DNA of 64,000 nt, from assembly GCF_047495875.1 (NCBI RefSeq), contig NC_092459.1, forward strand, positions 36,799,634-36,863,633. Reading direction: 5' to 3'. Under the pieces are notes generated by a model. The model saw only the letters and a list, made by a program, of their open reading frames with translations, did not search any database and had not been told where the DNA came from. Made by a program: the position numbers and the translations under genes. The DNA is from Pithys albifrons albifrons. Its lineage: Eukaryota; Chordata; Aves; Passeriformes; Thamnophilidae. Positions 21,331 through 36,559 of the stretch are shown piece by piece. The stretch's first letter is position 1; the number at the start of each line of letters is the position of its first letter.

Positions 21331-23506
21331 ATCAAGGTCTGACTGATTATGGTGTTTGAAAGGATCTCTTCGCACTGTTTTTAGCATTTGCTTTGTGGTA
21401 CAAGTGACTGGACATGTTCTTTTTCAGGGACTGGCAAACAGAAAGTGCTAATATTACTTGCTAAACAGGCTTCTTTTAAAGTCCCTTATGTTTTGGAAAA
21501 TAAGAGATGAGGTTCTTGGTTTTGATTCACAGAAAGAATGAATAATGTATGAAATAATTATGCCTGTCTACTGCAATGGTATGCACTGCCACAAGCTGCC
21601 AGACCAGCAATGTTGGGAACATAGCTGTCATCAATGGCAAACTGTTTTCTAGATCCAGATAAAACTAAATTATTCCAAATTAGCAATCTATTTGTAAATA
21701 TTAAACTGGTATTTTACATCAGTTTACAAGTAAAACGTCAACAATGAAGATCAATTTGATAGTTTTATCTTTTTTTTTTGCCATGTTGCCTGGAAAAAAA
21801 CAGTGTTGCAAGTGACACTTCCCAACTATGTGAGAGTCAGTTGGAAGATCATTAGTTTCAGTTTGATCAAACTTACTTGTAATTGGTAACCTCTGCTTCG
21901 GCAGAGAATAGGATCAAGATAGGAGGGACACAACAGCACTAAGGGACATCTACAAAGTCAGGAAAATGTAATTTTTTTTGTCTTAATTTATTCTATTACA
22001 AAAAAAAAAATCAGTCTCTGAAATTTAAAAAGAAATTAAGGAAAGAAAATAAAGTCACACTCTAACATGTCTATATAGTTTGCTTAAACTATTCCACACA
22101 ATGAACCTTTTCCTTTCTTTATTCGTGTTCTATTGTGGTAGTCAGAGGTTAGTCCTAGTAGCCATGCTAAGGAGTGAACTTGGTGGCTGCATTCTCCATA
22201 CATACTAATAAATGGACATGTTCATTTTAGGTAAAGGCAACAAAACCTTCAACAGCAAAGATTAGCACAAATAATTCATCTGCCCTTCTGCTGTATAATG
22301 CTTTTCAAGATCTCATCTTCTTCAGTACTCAGAGAACAGACATGTCATTTAGACTCATGTTTAACACTATTAGCCTAGCTTAATCATTAGAATGTCATCT
22401 GCAAAAAGTATAAAATGCATACACTATTATAAAGAAGAATGTTGGAACAGTCAGTTTTTCCATGCTTATCTTAGATTTATATAGTTTATTCATAATTTAA
22501 ATCAATGCATAATCATAACTGGATATATGAGGCACAGTGAAAAATCCAAAGAGGCAAGTAATTTACCTGAGTCTGTACATTTGGCTAAGAAATAACAGGT
22601 TATGGTGGCAATCTTTCCAACTGACCATTTTCAGATAATTTTTCAAGTGCAGATTTAAATAGAGAAAATATCATTGAACATTAAGAACAAAATATAAAGA
22701 TATATAACTAATGAAACATTTTATCTCAGAGTGCTCATTTGTTGACAGGTACATGATAATATAGCTGCTTGCAGATGTAGTGTTTTTATCTGTATTAATG
22801 TGTTTGAATGTTCATGCTAACATATGATTCATAAATATTTAGCTCACTGAGAATAAGACATATGAATCAGTATTCTGTCCATGGCAATAAGAAGTCTGAG
22901 TTGTAACATGTTAGATTTATAGAACAAACACAGGTCCATTTCTTAGTCTTTATCCAAGGTTTGACCCATATCTTACAGAAGTTAATCATGGCTTAATCCT
23001 ATTGCTACTATTGCAACCTCTGGAAAGCTCTCATACCTGACTCTCTAGTGAGACTCTTTTCACAAAAAGCTTCATGATAAGAACACAAACATTATATGAA
23101 TGACTGCAGTGCTATCGAAGCAAGATTTCAGGTATTTACAATTGAGTTGGTTGAGGAAGAAAATTCACATCTGTTTTGCAGGTCCTTAAAAGAACAAATG
23201 TCTGTGGAAAATTTGCATTGTGGAAGATACTTCCTTGAATTACCTATGCATAAATCTCAGACACTGGAAGTCAACTTAATTTTAGTTCTTTTGGCGCATT
23301 AACTTTCATCTTGGAAGAATTTTGGCATAGCCAGGAAGGCACCAGAATTTGGTCAGATTGAATAGTAGGTGTCTTGTAGTCTTTGGCACTTTGGTGTTAT
23401 ATAGCAAGCCACACACAACATATAACTTTTTGCTTTAGATCATGGAAATCTCAGTTAACTAGATCTCTGAAAATCTGCACCATGTTAACTTTGAATGACT
23501 TATCAG
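21331..23506. other. Unique AT-rich noncoding sequence
   Basis: I see no recognisable gene or repeat here apart from short A and T runs (for example 21770-21779 and 21999-22010). Confidence 0.55.
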
Positions 23507-24086
23507 TGTGGGTTGACACTGAGCAGCAGATAAGCAACCACACAGCTGCTCACTCACTTCCCCTCCTTGCAGGGAGATGGTAGAAAGAATTCAGAGAGGA
23601 AAGGAAAAATCTCATGGGTAAATATAAAGACAATTTAATAAGTGAAGGGACTAAAGAAGAAAAAATAACTCCCAAAAGTACATGGCACTAAAGCAATGAC
23701 TTGCTACCTCCCACAAGTAGATTGATGCCCTTCCAGGCTTCAAGAAAGCACTACCTTGCAAAAGAAACTCCTCCATCCCTTCCACCCCCTACCCCATTCT
23801 CTCATTTCTTACTTTTATCTCCAAGCATGATGTTATTTGGTGTGGAATGTCCCACTGACCAATTCAGGTCCTCTGTCCTGGTTGTGTCCCCTTCAAACTT
23901 CATGCCCTACCCTTGCCTGCTCACTATCCCAGAGCAGGAGAAAGAGTTGATTGCTGGGCAAGCACTGTTCTGTGATAGCCAAAACACTGATGTATTATCA
24001 ACATGGTTTTAAGCACAAATTACAAACTAAGCACCATATAGACTGCTGTGTAGAAAGTTGATTCCATTTGAGGCAGACTCAATACA
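23507..24086 (-). mobile_element. Bird ERV solo LTR, minus strand, about 580 bp
   Basis: The plus strand starts TGTGGGTTGACACTGAGCAG and ends ACTCAATACA, so the minus-strand element runs TGTATTGAG to a CA terminus. Inside are blocks that I recognise from a common bird LTR read in reverse: CAGATAAGCAACCACACAGC, AATCTCATGGGTAAATATAA, AATTTAATAA-type sequence, GTCCTGGTTGTGTCCCC, GATGTATTATCAACATGG and TAGAAAGTTGATTCCA. I found no clear TSD, so the exact ends may be off by some bases. No retroviral genes adjoin. The plus-strand open frame 23701-24012 lies inside it and is not a gene. Confidence 0.82.
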
Positions 24087-27000
24087 TGTCCTTCACTAGC
24101 AGAGTCAGACCATTGATCCAGACAATGGCAAAGGTGATGAACCATCCGAAACAGGAAAGCTATGATAATATAGCAACAGAGACTAAGACTGACAAGTAGA
24201 CCTGTGCTAAAAACATGGCAGCAGAAAGCATTTTGTCTGGATTATGCATCTATGGAAGGACTTGATTTGTGACCCATTTAATTTGGAGCCTAAGAGACCA
24301 TGATAAAATGAAATAGCCTATCTTTCTTACTAATGTCTGTAAAATCAAGTGGCGAAATGTTAAATATATGTCAAAGTTTCTGCACTTGGGTTTTATTGTT
24401 AAATAAGGGTATAAATGGAGTTTACTAGACACCAAAGTGCTTATCTGATGCCAGTTTAGCCAGCCACAGGAAATGTTGAAGGCAGAGATAGCAGTAGGCC
24501 AATTTGTCACATATTATTCACTTCTGTTATAAGCTGTGCAATTATTGAAAACATCTATTTAGAGTTCCTACATCAACTCTAAGCCTTTGAAATCAACTAT
24601 CATAGAACTCTATGTGTATAATAATTATATGTGTATAGTGGAGAAAGAGGGTGAATTAATGTTTCTGAATGATTTTAGGAAATTCATAACTGTACTTATT
24701 CTATTGACTAAGGGGAACATCTGGAAGAAACGGAAACTAATGACATTTATACATGAAAATTACTTAATGAGTCAGTGCTTCAAGGCACACTATATCCTTC
24801 ACGGTATTGAATGTCCTCTTCTCTAATTTAACGAGATTTTCAAAAGCATGGTGAAAGTAATGTAGAAGCACTTGCCTTGGTTCCATCATGGGAGGGAAAG
24901 TATCTTAACTCTTGTGACTTCATAAAGATGATGTTTGGACTGATTTTGAAATGAATTATAGACTCGTTGAGTAGGCAAAGCCACACTGATATTATTCTTT
25001 ATAAATTCACTTTTCCTAGCCATCTGAATAGCTGAATTTTCTCTCTTCTTCATGCCTTGTGGCTCAGGACAGAAATAGTAGAGGATTTTCTCAGCTTTCA
25101 TAAGATCCCTTGATGTCTGTTGGAGTCAATAGTATGTGTCTTCACATTATGTAAATAAATTTGTGTTCCGCTGACTATTACTAAATTATTTTCTCCAGAA
25201 TATATTTTTATCATTAATTATGTACATGTACAACCTAGGAAGCAACTTAAAAACAAAAGACAAATGCATTTACAAATGCTTGTCCATTAGATGATCTGTG
25301 TGAAAATCACTGGATTGTCACTGGAGAATCTCCACATGCTGGAGAATCACATCTTGGGGTTTGGACAGTATATAAAGATAAACTGGGTGTATTATCTGTC
25401 ATTCTTTTCAGGAGCGATGTTGAACTTCATTACTTTCAGAAGAGTACAAAGACAATTATGCCTTAGCAATCATGGTCTTCCCTGAAGATTTTTGTTGCAT
25501 GCAGATAATGCCCTGTTAGTATAAGATAGCACATATCTCACCAAAACTAGAACATTACCCACTGAAGGTTTTTGTGAAACACAAGGTGAATCACTCTCTG
25601 TAATTTTCTCTATCTCTTGATTATAGAGGGAGCCCAGATAGTGCCTTTGTTTAAAATTTTCTTTTTTTCTGAGATGAATGAAGCTGGGAAAGACAAATCC
25701 AATTTTTAACATATTTTGCAGTCTTCATATTTTTGCTCTTCAGGTGACAGATTCTATAGGAAGAAGTTTTTCTCGAATAGAGGCATGCTGAGTTTCTTAT
25801 GCACTCTTATAAAGTTCTTTACTCAGAATTTGCAAACTCTGTGAATGGAAAAGCTACTTGGTTTCCCCCCTGCTATATTTTTCTTCATAGACAGCTAAAC
25901 TTTCTATATGAGTTCTTTAAAGTCCTAGTAAGATTAGACAAAGCTGGTCAAAAGACAGATTCAGATTATGTCAGAGCCAAAGTGAAACATGAAGATGTAT
26001 CATTTGGCAGAGTGAGACACTTTGGGGGCTGAGAAATGGTTAGTGAAGTAGATGATTAAGGTTTTGCTTGATGCTATGCTGGCATAGAATGATTAAATAA
26101 AGGTTTGAAAGTCATGCTCTGTTAGCTTAGCTGAGTTTCCTAGCCAACTAATTTCATGAAAATGCACACTTGCTTTTCTGCATCTAAAAAGAAAATCAGG
26201 TCTCGGTCTGAGAACAAATTTCTTGACACATTTATATTTTATCTTGAAGGTCTTAAATGAAAGCATTTCAAAAACAAATGCTGATTCCACCAGAGAACCA
26301 CCATCTTAAGGATGGTCTTTTAGAAAGGTAATTTCAGAGCCTACCTGTGTTTTCACATTATTGACTAAGGAGTATGAAAAGGCTATTTGTCCTCTTTCCT
26401 TGAATAATTAGAGATTCCAAGAAATTTCATTATTGAGTTTTTTAACATCCCACTCCTAAGTCAAAGGGAGCCCAAGATGTGTTAATGCTTGTGTTCAAAA
26501 GGAAAGATAAAAATCAGAGAGTCTGAAAAATCTCAGAAAGTTTTATAGAACTTGGCATAGAAATTGGTATGCTAGTCCTACTATGTAAGCACACAGATGT
26601 GGGCTTTGGATAAAGGGGTAACTTGAAAAGGAAAGTCCTGGAAAAGTGCTGCCCTACCTCCTCATGGCCTGTTTCTCCAACTATATCTTGTTCTTTGTTA
26701 TGGTGTGTTATTACTAACAATGCCTGCCTGTTTTTACTGTTGACCTTTGATTGGCTCTGCAACCATCCAGCTATCAGTATTTGAGACACACACAGTAGGC
26801 CCTTATCTTCTGTGATTCTACACATTTCCTTTCCTAAATCAGATAATGTTTAAAAATGCTGGGATTTCTTGTGGAACAAAAGTTCTGTATATGATCAGGC
26901 ATCTATAAATGTTGGGTTAAGAGGATTTTGCAAGACTGAGTGCAGCAATACATAGCAGTTGGTCCAATATAACAGAAATGAAGGATATTCTCGCTATACA

Positions 27001-29802
27001 TACTCTTGAATCTAGCAGTAACTTCAGTAAAAATTACATGTATCAAAGATATGTGTGAAAGAAGGAAACAGAATATATTGCATTATCCCCTTTGGAAGTA
27101 ATAGGCAGTTTAAGGGTAAGATTGAGTATCAGCTGTTCCATTCAACTACTACAGTGATAGAGTCAAAAAATAAAACCTTAAACCTACATACCACTGATCT
27201 ACAAAATATATTTTAAGTTATTAAAGGAAATATTTTACAGTAATTTTTGCTGTATTTAAAATTTTCCAAGAAAACAGGATTACAAGGATCCAAAGATCAC
27301 CTAAGATCTGCACATGGTCACTTTTGCAGCACTTAGTATTTTTCCCTTTGCAGTACATCTTGAGGCTTACTGCATTTGTTCTCTTTCTTCCTCTGCCAAG
27401 CAACCTCTTCTCTTCTGTTTAATCCTCTATGAGGACATTTCATCCATGGTAGCTTTCTTTTCTGCTTCGCTGTCTGAAACATTTCTATATCCTGTAATAT
27501 TCAGCATATTCTGTATCTAAACTGTTTCATTTGTGTGCTGGGTTGTAAAGTCCTTGATACAGATATAACTTTTATTTGTGTGCAGCATCAGCTGCAGGTA
27601 GTCAGTATACAGGCGATGCACAGAAAATGCAATCAGGTCTTTAAAAGCAACTACTGATTTTGAAGCATTCAAACACAGTTAGTAGACTCCAGAAACAGGA
27701 TGCTGGGCATCACAATTAAAATATATTAGTATGAAAACTACTAGCACTAATGTCTTTGACAATCCTTGCCAGAATTTTGACCATTGCTGTGCTTATTCTG
27801 CACTAAGACAGGAAGAGATTTTTGTCATAAGAAGACTAATCTTCAAGGATATGGGTTTTCTGAAGGCTCAGAACAAAATCTCAGATCTCATCAGAGTCCA
27901 GAGCTTAAACAAGCTCTTTTATCCCCACTGGTGAACTAAATACAATTTCAGTATATTATTAGGTTTAAATTTCTTGTCTAAAAATAGAATGGACACCTAT
28001 GTTCTCAGGCTTCTTACCGGTAGGTGGCTTTTCCTACATTTCAGTGATTCTGCTCTAATCTAAAATTCAAAGACTTAAAGACACAAAAGCATTCACTTGT
28101 TATGCCAGGAGTGGGCTCTGCTGACTTTTGCTTTAAGAGTCTGTGAAGACTAAGTGGATGCAAAAGAATATATTTCTGCAGCGTTTATCAATCTTCTGGT
28201 AGTCTTTGATCTCTTTAAGGGTATCCATAGTCTAAATGACTACCACACTTTTATAGAAATAACTGAAACATGGATTTGAAATAATTGACACCAAAGGGAA
28301 AACATATTAAAAGTGGTAATCTCTTCCCACAGCTTGTTTTTTTCCCAGTGTCGACATTAAAGGTAAACTAATCCTTATTTTTTTCTTGAAAACTAGTGAG
28401 TTTGCCAAAGTAAAGATATTATATTATAAAAGCAGACATGTACACACTTTTCTCAGGGAAGACAACTAATAAAGATTTAAGAAAAAATATTTTTATCAAT
28501 GAAAAACCTTGCCTTAAGCAGTTTTACTTGTCATTTAGTCAGAAGATTTTTTTTTTCTTAGTTCAAAGTCATAAGTGAAAATGAAAAAAGAAACAAACTC
28601 GCCAGAACCAAAAACCTGCAAACCACACAGTGCGCAAGTAAGGCTTCAGAAAGGCTGCAAATAATATGTCTTTGCCTCTTATAAATTTGTCTTTTGCAAA
28701 ACTGGTTGTGACTTTGTGATAGCATCATTTTTCCTGCACACACTGGGAATGAACTCTCGATTGACACAGTCAGTAGGGGGTAAGATGTGGAGGACCAGTC
28801 TCTACTGGTTTATGTGAGTAGATTTTGTAGCAGAATAGGGTATGTTGTGATTTATTCTTGCAAGCTCTGCTAATGTTCATGGAGCAGATCACATCCTCAT
28901 GTGCAAAATAAAAAAAAAGCAGTGTGATGCACAAAGTTAATCAGAATAGTATGGCATACAGTTCTTTGAAAGATACTAAGTTCTTTGTAGATACTAAATG
29001 AGGCAGATCTCAATAAATTCCCTGCCTAAAACCAGTTTCTGAACAAGTCAAGGTGCATAAGGCATCTCAGAGCCCCTGTGGATTAGTGGGATTGAGAGGC
29101 ACCTACACAGGATTGAAAGTTTCCTGACAAGTCTGTCAGCTCTGGTGGTGAAACTTCTCCCTCATAGGCTAATCATAAAAACACTGTCTTGAAAGGATTG
29201 ACATAAAAAATCATTTACATACATCAATGGTATGTCAAATTCCTTCCAAAATGAATAGTGACCTCAACAGTGTTCATATCTAAAGGAAATTTATTCATAG
29301 GTATGTCAGAGGGTACTGAGGTGCTGGACAAATTAGTTTTAGCTTTTGCCTTTTCCCTATGTATCTGTATTTACTTAAATTCATAATCATTTAGCTGCTA
29401 GAGGGCAGCAGTGTAAGAACAGAAATTCAAAGCCTTTTACCTAAAACTAATGGCAGAGAATTGAAAGTGGGATAAAATCTAATTAAATCACATCCAATTT
29501 TGAAAGTAATATGTATGCCTTTATTTCCAGCTAATGCCTAAATTCAACTCCTTTAAAAGAAAAGCAGTAGCATTTGACATACTAGCTTGTAATTCAGGTA
29601 GGATCTTGCTTCTTTTTTATAGGGTACTCTTAATTCTCATTATGCCTTGACCACTGCAGCCAAAAGCAAGAACAGTCTGCCAAAAATGCCACAAAAGAGG
29701 TGGTTGGCCCAGTCCTTTTGGGAAGATGTTCTGGATTAAGCCATGTTCATTTGATCAGCCATTGCATTGGTTTTTGATTCATCTATATCTCTTTCACTGT
29801 TT
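24087..29802. other. Unique AT-rich noncoding sequence
   Basis: Over 5 kb without any recognisable gene, RNA or mobile element. Short open frames on both strands (for example 26514-26825 minus and 25799-26032 plus) have no domain features and are not flanked by anything suggesting exons. Confidence 0.5.
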
Positions 29803-29849
29803 AAAAAAACAAACAAGCAAGCAAACAAACAAAAAAACCCCCAAACAAA
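29803..29849 (+). repeat. A-rich (CAAA)n/(CAAG)n simple repeat
   Basis: A degenerate run of AAAC/AAGC units with one CCCCC interruption. No SINE or LINE body adjoins it on either side that I can recognise. Confidence 0.85.
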
Positions 29850-32800
29850 TGCAGTTAAAATAAGTATCAGAGGTAAAAATTTACGTAACAGTTATTGGAA
29901 TGGAGGGCACCAGAATCCATTTCCTTCTGATCACCATCACCATACTACAACACATTTAAGATTCAAAAGCATCTGCAGATTGACACATTGAGTCTTCTCC
30001 TTCCCCCCCACCCCTTCCCCTTCCCACCTCCCCCCAGTGTAAATAATGTTAAAACTCTCTTAGGAGTGAGACATGTGATACTGGGGTCACTGTTACTCTA
30101 CTGAGAAGCTAACAGCAAAGATGAAAAAATAATAAAGTTCAATACAAGTTTTGAGAGATTTCCAAAGAAAAAAGTGATTATAACTTCTTTTTTCAAGGGG
30201 TCACTTGTTCAGTGAGACAGTCTCAGAGGGTGACATTGCATTATTATACCAATTTGTCACCTAAATTAAAGCCATTTAGCCTGTTATTTAGTGTGCAGCT
30301 GCAGAACTGATGTGTTTTATTTTATTTTTAATGTGGTTTTTTTATAGATGGGAAAAAGAAAACTCTATATGGAGGTAAAAATCCCATCACCTCTCTAAAG
30401 ATGTTGCTTATGATAGAAACTGTCTCTGGCAAGAGGGACAATAATCTGAACAGATCAAAATGCTCTCCTTTGTTACATATATCTTGTTTGTTGGTTAAAA
30501 ACACAGCAGTATAGAGATATTCCTTTACACAGTCACCTTGTTTTCTTTACATCTCTTCTGTTTTTATGATAAAATACTTTCCCTAAAACAGATATAAATG
30601 CATTTGTGCATCCACAGGAGCTAGTTCATCTGTCATGACCATGGATAGTGTCTTATTAATTATCACATAACTTTATTTCTATTATATGGTAGTGCTATTT
30701 GACATACTACTATTTATTTTATTTTGCCTCTTATGATTAAAATGTTTGGCCTATCCACCAGGAATAAAACCCATTATCAATAAGATAGATGACCACATGG
30801 AAAATTTGGTTCTTCCTGTAGAAAAACAAGAATTCTGAAAAATGCCATAAGATGAAATTGGAACAGCTCTACTCCCCATTTAAACATAACTAGAAGCATG
30901 TTCAGAAATTCTAAAAATTCTTGTCTAATTTTTATTCAGTTTTTACTTTACAATTCAGAGTTCTTATCCTTAAACTGTGTTAGCCAGAGGCAGGATTTCT
31001 ATCAGGACAATAAAGTTGTGTCCTGGCTGGTCAGTTATCCAAATCTGTCAGTAGTTTTTATATATGCCATAAGATACACAAATTTACTTGTCTTGAAGAC
31101 TGTCTCCTTCTGAATTTTCTCCTTATTTCTATATCTACCTTTATTTTGAGCTACTGACCTTCTAATTAGCACACTTCTTTCATATTTTTTTGCTCCATTT
31201 TTAGTTTGGTTTTGTACTGAAGTATCATTTTTCATAACTTTTGTTTTTTTCTTCAGTCTCTTTGCTTTTTAATGTTTTTCTAAATTGCACTGGTGCATTA
31301 AAATTCTAGAATTTTCTTTATATTTTCAAAGAAGCACATTTATATATCAGAGAGTAATAGCACTGACGTATTCTTATAACAATGTTCACATCTGCTTTTA
31401 CTCAAAGCATTGCCACCTGTACTTAGTCTTATATTCAAATACTCTGAACAAGTTATTTGCTTCGTTGGACTATGATATCTTATTCTCAAATCTCAAATCA
31501 AAATTCATTTGCTTCCTTAAGCTTGCACAATAGTATTTATGACATATCAAAGCACCCACACACAAACATGATGGAGTCTGTCTTTCTGTGGGCAATAGAA
31601 GTGGGTTTCTATCAGAAGGTGCCAGGCGGCAGGGGACTGTTACACTAGTTTTTAGTGATGGAATCATACATTGAAAATTTGTAGTTGGCAGTTCATGGAG
31701 TGAGCTTAGATTAGTTATGAAGGTTCATTATTCTGCACTTTGACAGAATGATCTGATAGTTGGAAAATTCTGAATAGCTACACTGTGATTGCAATTCGGT
31801 GTAATCTCATTTTTCTGCTGTTGACACTGAGGAGTATGAAGAGACCTCAGACCAAAATTCAGTCCTAACTGTTACTTATTTATGTCTATTCAAATACTGT
31901 TTTGGAGATATTTTCTGAAATGACTCATGACCTAACAGCATTTTACTGAGGTGTTATCTTTGTCTGTTTAAGAAATCTTTCTAGTGCAGATTGACAGGAA
32001 GTAAAGTCAACCATGATAGAAGAAGCACTCACCAGGGAACTTCTTAGCACCCTGTCAAGTCATCTCTGCAACTTTTAAACACTGTAGAAGAGGAAAGTAC
32101 TGCTTTGTAATTATGAGTCACTGATCTTGTGTCTTTCAAGGGAAAAAACAAGCAAAAATACTACTCAAAGCAATGGGTTTCCCCTCCACCTCCTGGAGTT
32201 CTTCATCCATAATACAGCATTCATTTCTTTGTGCAGGGACCATCACACCTGGAGGTACCTGCTTTACAAGAAAGACCTGTACTATTAGATAAAGGCCCTA
32301 TCTCTTCCTTGGACCCTTAAATTTTTTTATTTTTTTTTTAGCATGAAGAAAACAGGATTCTTTTACGTTTTTCGTATTTTCTCTGCAACTTCTATCATAT
32401 AGTGGTCAGAAACATGTTTTCCTCTGAAATTTCCTTTATATTTGAACTAATCTGGCGAATCAAAATTAAACTGCAAACTTCAATTAGTCTAATTTTTCAT
32501 CTCTGTGCTTAATGTGACAGATATGAACAAACAAATGCTTCTAAATTTTGCTTAAAGGAAAAAAATGGATTCAAATTCTTTGTGGTTGGTCACAGTGGGA
32601 AGATCTGTAATCTGTTAGTTTTTCTCCTGAAAGCTCTTTTTAAATTATCAATGTTTCCTTTCATTCACATAAAGAAAACAAACCTATGTTTAAATAATAT
32701 TTGATTTAAATATTTATCATTTAACCTTTCAGTAAAATTGTTTCCTGAATAGCATTTAAAATAAAAAAAACTGAAACTGCTTTTTAAATAATGCTAAATT

Positions 32801-35800
32801 TGTGACACAAAGTACCTAAAGGCAATTGACTCCAAACTCAAGTTGAAAATGTATTGTCATTTGCATTCAATTTAAAACAAAACAAGCCAAAGCCCAAGGA
32901 TAGAATTGGAAAGTCATGGAAGATCCAGGTGTAATAAAAGATGTCTTCTGAGTAGCTTATAACTGTTATATTTTAAGTCTTGTTAAATTATTAAATATAG
33001 TCACAATGACATACATCTGAAACAGCTTCTTTAACTCTTAAAGTTTCAAGAAATATAAATCTGTAGTCAACCCAACACTGGAGCGCATGAAGGATAACTT
33101 CTTTAGACAGCCTCCTAGAAGGGAATAGTACAGGGACATAGTCCTGTTGTGTAGGCATGAGGTGAAGAAGGCCAAGTCAAAGTAATATTTTTGTCAATAT
33201 CTTAACAAATGGACTGATAACTTTCAAATATATAATTATTTAAAATAAAAGAAAACTTCTATTTTTACACAATTGTAAGAAAAAAAAATTCTAACCTTGA
33301 TGCTTGATGATTTCGGTAGTAATGAGTTATCATTTTCTCTGCTGGTGTATTCCAAAGGCATCTTTCTGTATTTCATATGAATTTAATAACCTATATACAG
33401 CTTCTGCTCACAATTCCGTTGCTTACACATCCCCACCTAGATTATGTCACCTGCTTTGCAGCTGCTACATTTGAAGAGCACAGATGCTTGTTAATTCCTG
33501 TGCAAATCCACCAGGTGCATGTATATGTTTTGAATATTGTAGTATATCTGAAATGAGACTAGACACCTACGTTTAAGCATTGCCCAAAGAGTTTAATTCT
33601 ACAACTGAATACATCCACAACATCCACTTTTAATATTCTATTGGTTTTAAGGGACATATCCAGGTTAGTCATTCTTTGTGGAAAAAAGTAGGGATTAAAG
33701 TTTCATTTCTGAGGCAAGCCCATAGTGTATGAATGGAAAAATAAGTTATGATTGGTTCTCCTGACCTGGAACAACAGAGAATTTGCTTTAGACAAGTTAG
33801 TTTAGTTAGGCATATAGTAGCCATGGCATTATCTAGTGAATAAATTTTGGACCTAAATTATTGAACACTATTTAGTGAAGAATAATCAAACTTTTGGATG
33901 TAACAGGCTGCTCCAGACTGTTCTATTGTAATAGCAGTTCCTCATTCTTCCCTCAGATATGCTATTGAGAAGGTGGTCAGAAAGAATACTTGTATAGGTA
34001 GTAAAAATTGAAGAAGGGTATAGATGATATATACCAAAGAAGCATTTTTGTATATTCTGCTCATTCCCTCTATCTCCCTCTCACCGTTTTTCCTTCAATT
34101 TGAGATTTATTTTGAAGACAGAAAGCTAAGTTTATGTCTTATTTGTGCAAATATACGTGGTGCTTATTTGAATAGAGCTGAAGCTGTGGAGACAAGCTTT
34201 CACATGAAGGATTTTCCTTAAACTTGCAGCTTTCTGATTATATTTCATCCCTCTTGTTACTGTCATTAGAAGCTACTCTGGGAAGAAAGATGAGAAGCAA
34301 GTGGAGGCCATATATTATTCCACCTAGAAACCCTGGAGCACATTGAAGGTGGGAGGAAAGCCAAATCAAATAACTTGATTGATATTAAGTCAATAAATTT
34401 CCCCATTTTACTCTTCTTCCTTTTCTTCCGCTCTCTCAGCTGGGATGCACCAACATAGCAAGCACATGGATAACAGACCTTAAATTTATGGAACATCCAG
34501 TTCGATGATGCTGTATTATAGAAGCTAGATGAGAACATAAGGGCAGAATATTAATCAATGAAATGGAGACCCTTTTAACTGAGATAGCACAAAAAAGCAT
34601 TTATGAACCCTTGTTCAGAGAGATACCTTTTTTTTCCAAATTGCAAATTTTACTTATGAGAGATAATATAATTGTCCTGGAATTCATACTGAAAAATGCT
34701 TATGGCAAAGGAATACTACCAGGTTTGTAAATGCAAACTCTTCAACAGTAACGAAAGCTGGCTGTCTTTGTGACTTTACTTGAGATCTGTTAATTTCCTA
34801 TCACTGTAATTAACGTGACCACATGCTACTTTTCCCATGGGGCCTCTTACTTATCTGATGCTCAGAGTACCATGCATTAGTTAGTGGCATTTGCTCAGAT
34901 TCTGTCCATGGAGAAGTATGAATTTTTTCTTAAGGTGATCATCAGTATGCTATTTTAGGACTTCCCAGATAGCTGCAGGTTCACATGTTCTTGCAATATG
35001 GTGGAATGTCTATGGATGGTGGAGCATCTATGTTTTAAATAAAAAATAGTGCATGGACTGAAAAGTTAAAAAATATTAAAAATTCATTAATCACATTTGA
35101 GATGATGGAATAAGTGATAGAGGTAGGGGGATAACTTGTCGTTCTTTAGTTGCTCACATTTGATGATTTTTGTTGTCTGCCATGAGCCACAGCTCCGTCA
35201 CAGCAAATTTCAGCATGATGGCTTTAAATTTGGCAAAGTTATATGTTGGAAAAGTATTATCCAGCTATGTTTCAATAACTGTAATATGTAAAAGAACAAT
35301 CAACAATAATCATCATAGTTTTCTTATAAGACTTTGTACCTTGCAAAAAGGTCTCATTTTTTGAATTGGGCCCTAGGAAAGAACTGTACAAAACATGCTA
35401 ATACCTTGTAGGTGGTAATAGATTTACCCAGATGAAATATATGTGTAATATTTAAGGGATCTGTTATATACAGTGAAAAAAATTATAGAAAGCTTATGGA
35501 ACTTATGTTGAAATAATAATAATCAAGTTTTTATTAGGCAAGAATGCTGAACAGAACTCTGAAAAAATGAGACATAATTAAAATTCACAAAATAAATTAT
35601 TCTACTATCCAAAAGTTTAGAATGTAACAATGGTACTTTATATAATTTTTCTTTCTTTACCTCCAGGACTGGTGAAAGAATAGCAGAAACTAAAGGTCAT
35701 GACAATGAATTGAGAGTTTTGAAATTAGTTTTGTTTGCAGCTCTGCAAGTGATTTGCTTTTTGATGTCCTCAATTTCTTTTCTTTTCGGATATGGTGTTT

Positions 35801-36559
35801 TAGGCATTTTTTCATTACTATTTGTGTATTTGAGAGGGGAAGAATTACACCTTGAGAAATCTTTGGTTCATCCCTAGCCAAAATGGAAAATGCGACAGAA
35901 AAACAGCCAACAATAAGAAAATAAACATTATATTTTAATCTCAACTTCTTCATATCCTTGTGACAAGAACAGGAAAGAATTGATTTCATGCAATTTTATT
36001 ATTCCATTTCTAATTTCATAACTCTCCAAGCTCTTATTTAAACTATGACTAATACTAACAGAACATGTCTATAGGCCTTGCAATCATTAAATTTTATCCT
36101 TAACAGATTAAGACACTTCGGTGTAAATTTCCCACACTATTAAAAATGTTACAGTCTTGATGAAATCACATCATAGCTGGTTTTCAACACAGTACAGTAA
36201 CTCATGCAGGCTTCAGTCCTCAATGCAGAGGCTGTTGCTATGGATCATGCTAACCCTGACTCATCATATTCTATTTGACCTAGACTTAAAGGTAGCTCAC
36301 TAGCTCTTCTGGTGTCTGCCCCACTTTAGGAACTAAATCTCATCCAAATCCTCTGAAAATCTGAGCTCAAATCCTGGACTAGTATCACATTGAGACTTGA
36401 ATTTAGCCGAGCATATCCAGCAGACCTATCTCATCAGTCTCTACCAACTACCTTTTTTTCCTAAACAGGTATGCACAACCCTAGTGATAAATCAATGTCC
36501 TCTTTTAGACTGAGCTCTAAACTATGATCGTAGAACCCCAAGCAGACAAAGCAGACAAA
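29850..36559. other. Unique AT-rich noncoding sequence with one C-rich tract
   Basis: No gene or mobile element recognised in 6.7 kb. The only compositional feature is the C-rich tract at 30003-30035, listed separately. T-runs lie near 32325-32340. The open frames are short and featureless. Confidence 0.5.
30003..30035 (-). other. G-quadruplex-capable tract (minus strand)
   Basis: The plus strand is a run of C-tracts separated by A, TT or ACCT-type spacers. The minus strand therefore has five G-runs of three or more with loops of one to four bases. This satisfies the usual G3+N1-7 quadruplex pattern. Whether it folds in vivo is not known. Confidence 0.85.
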
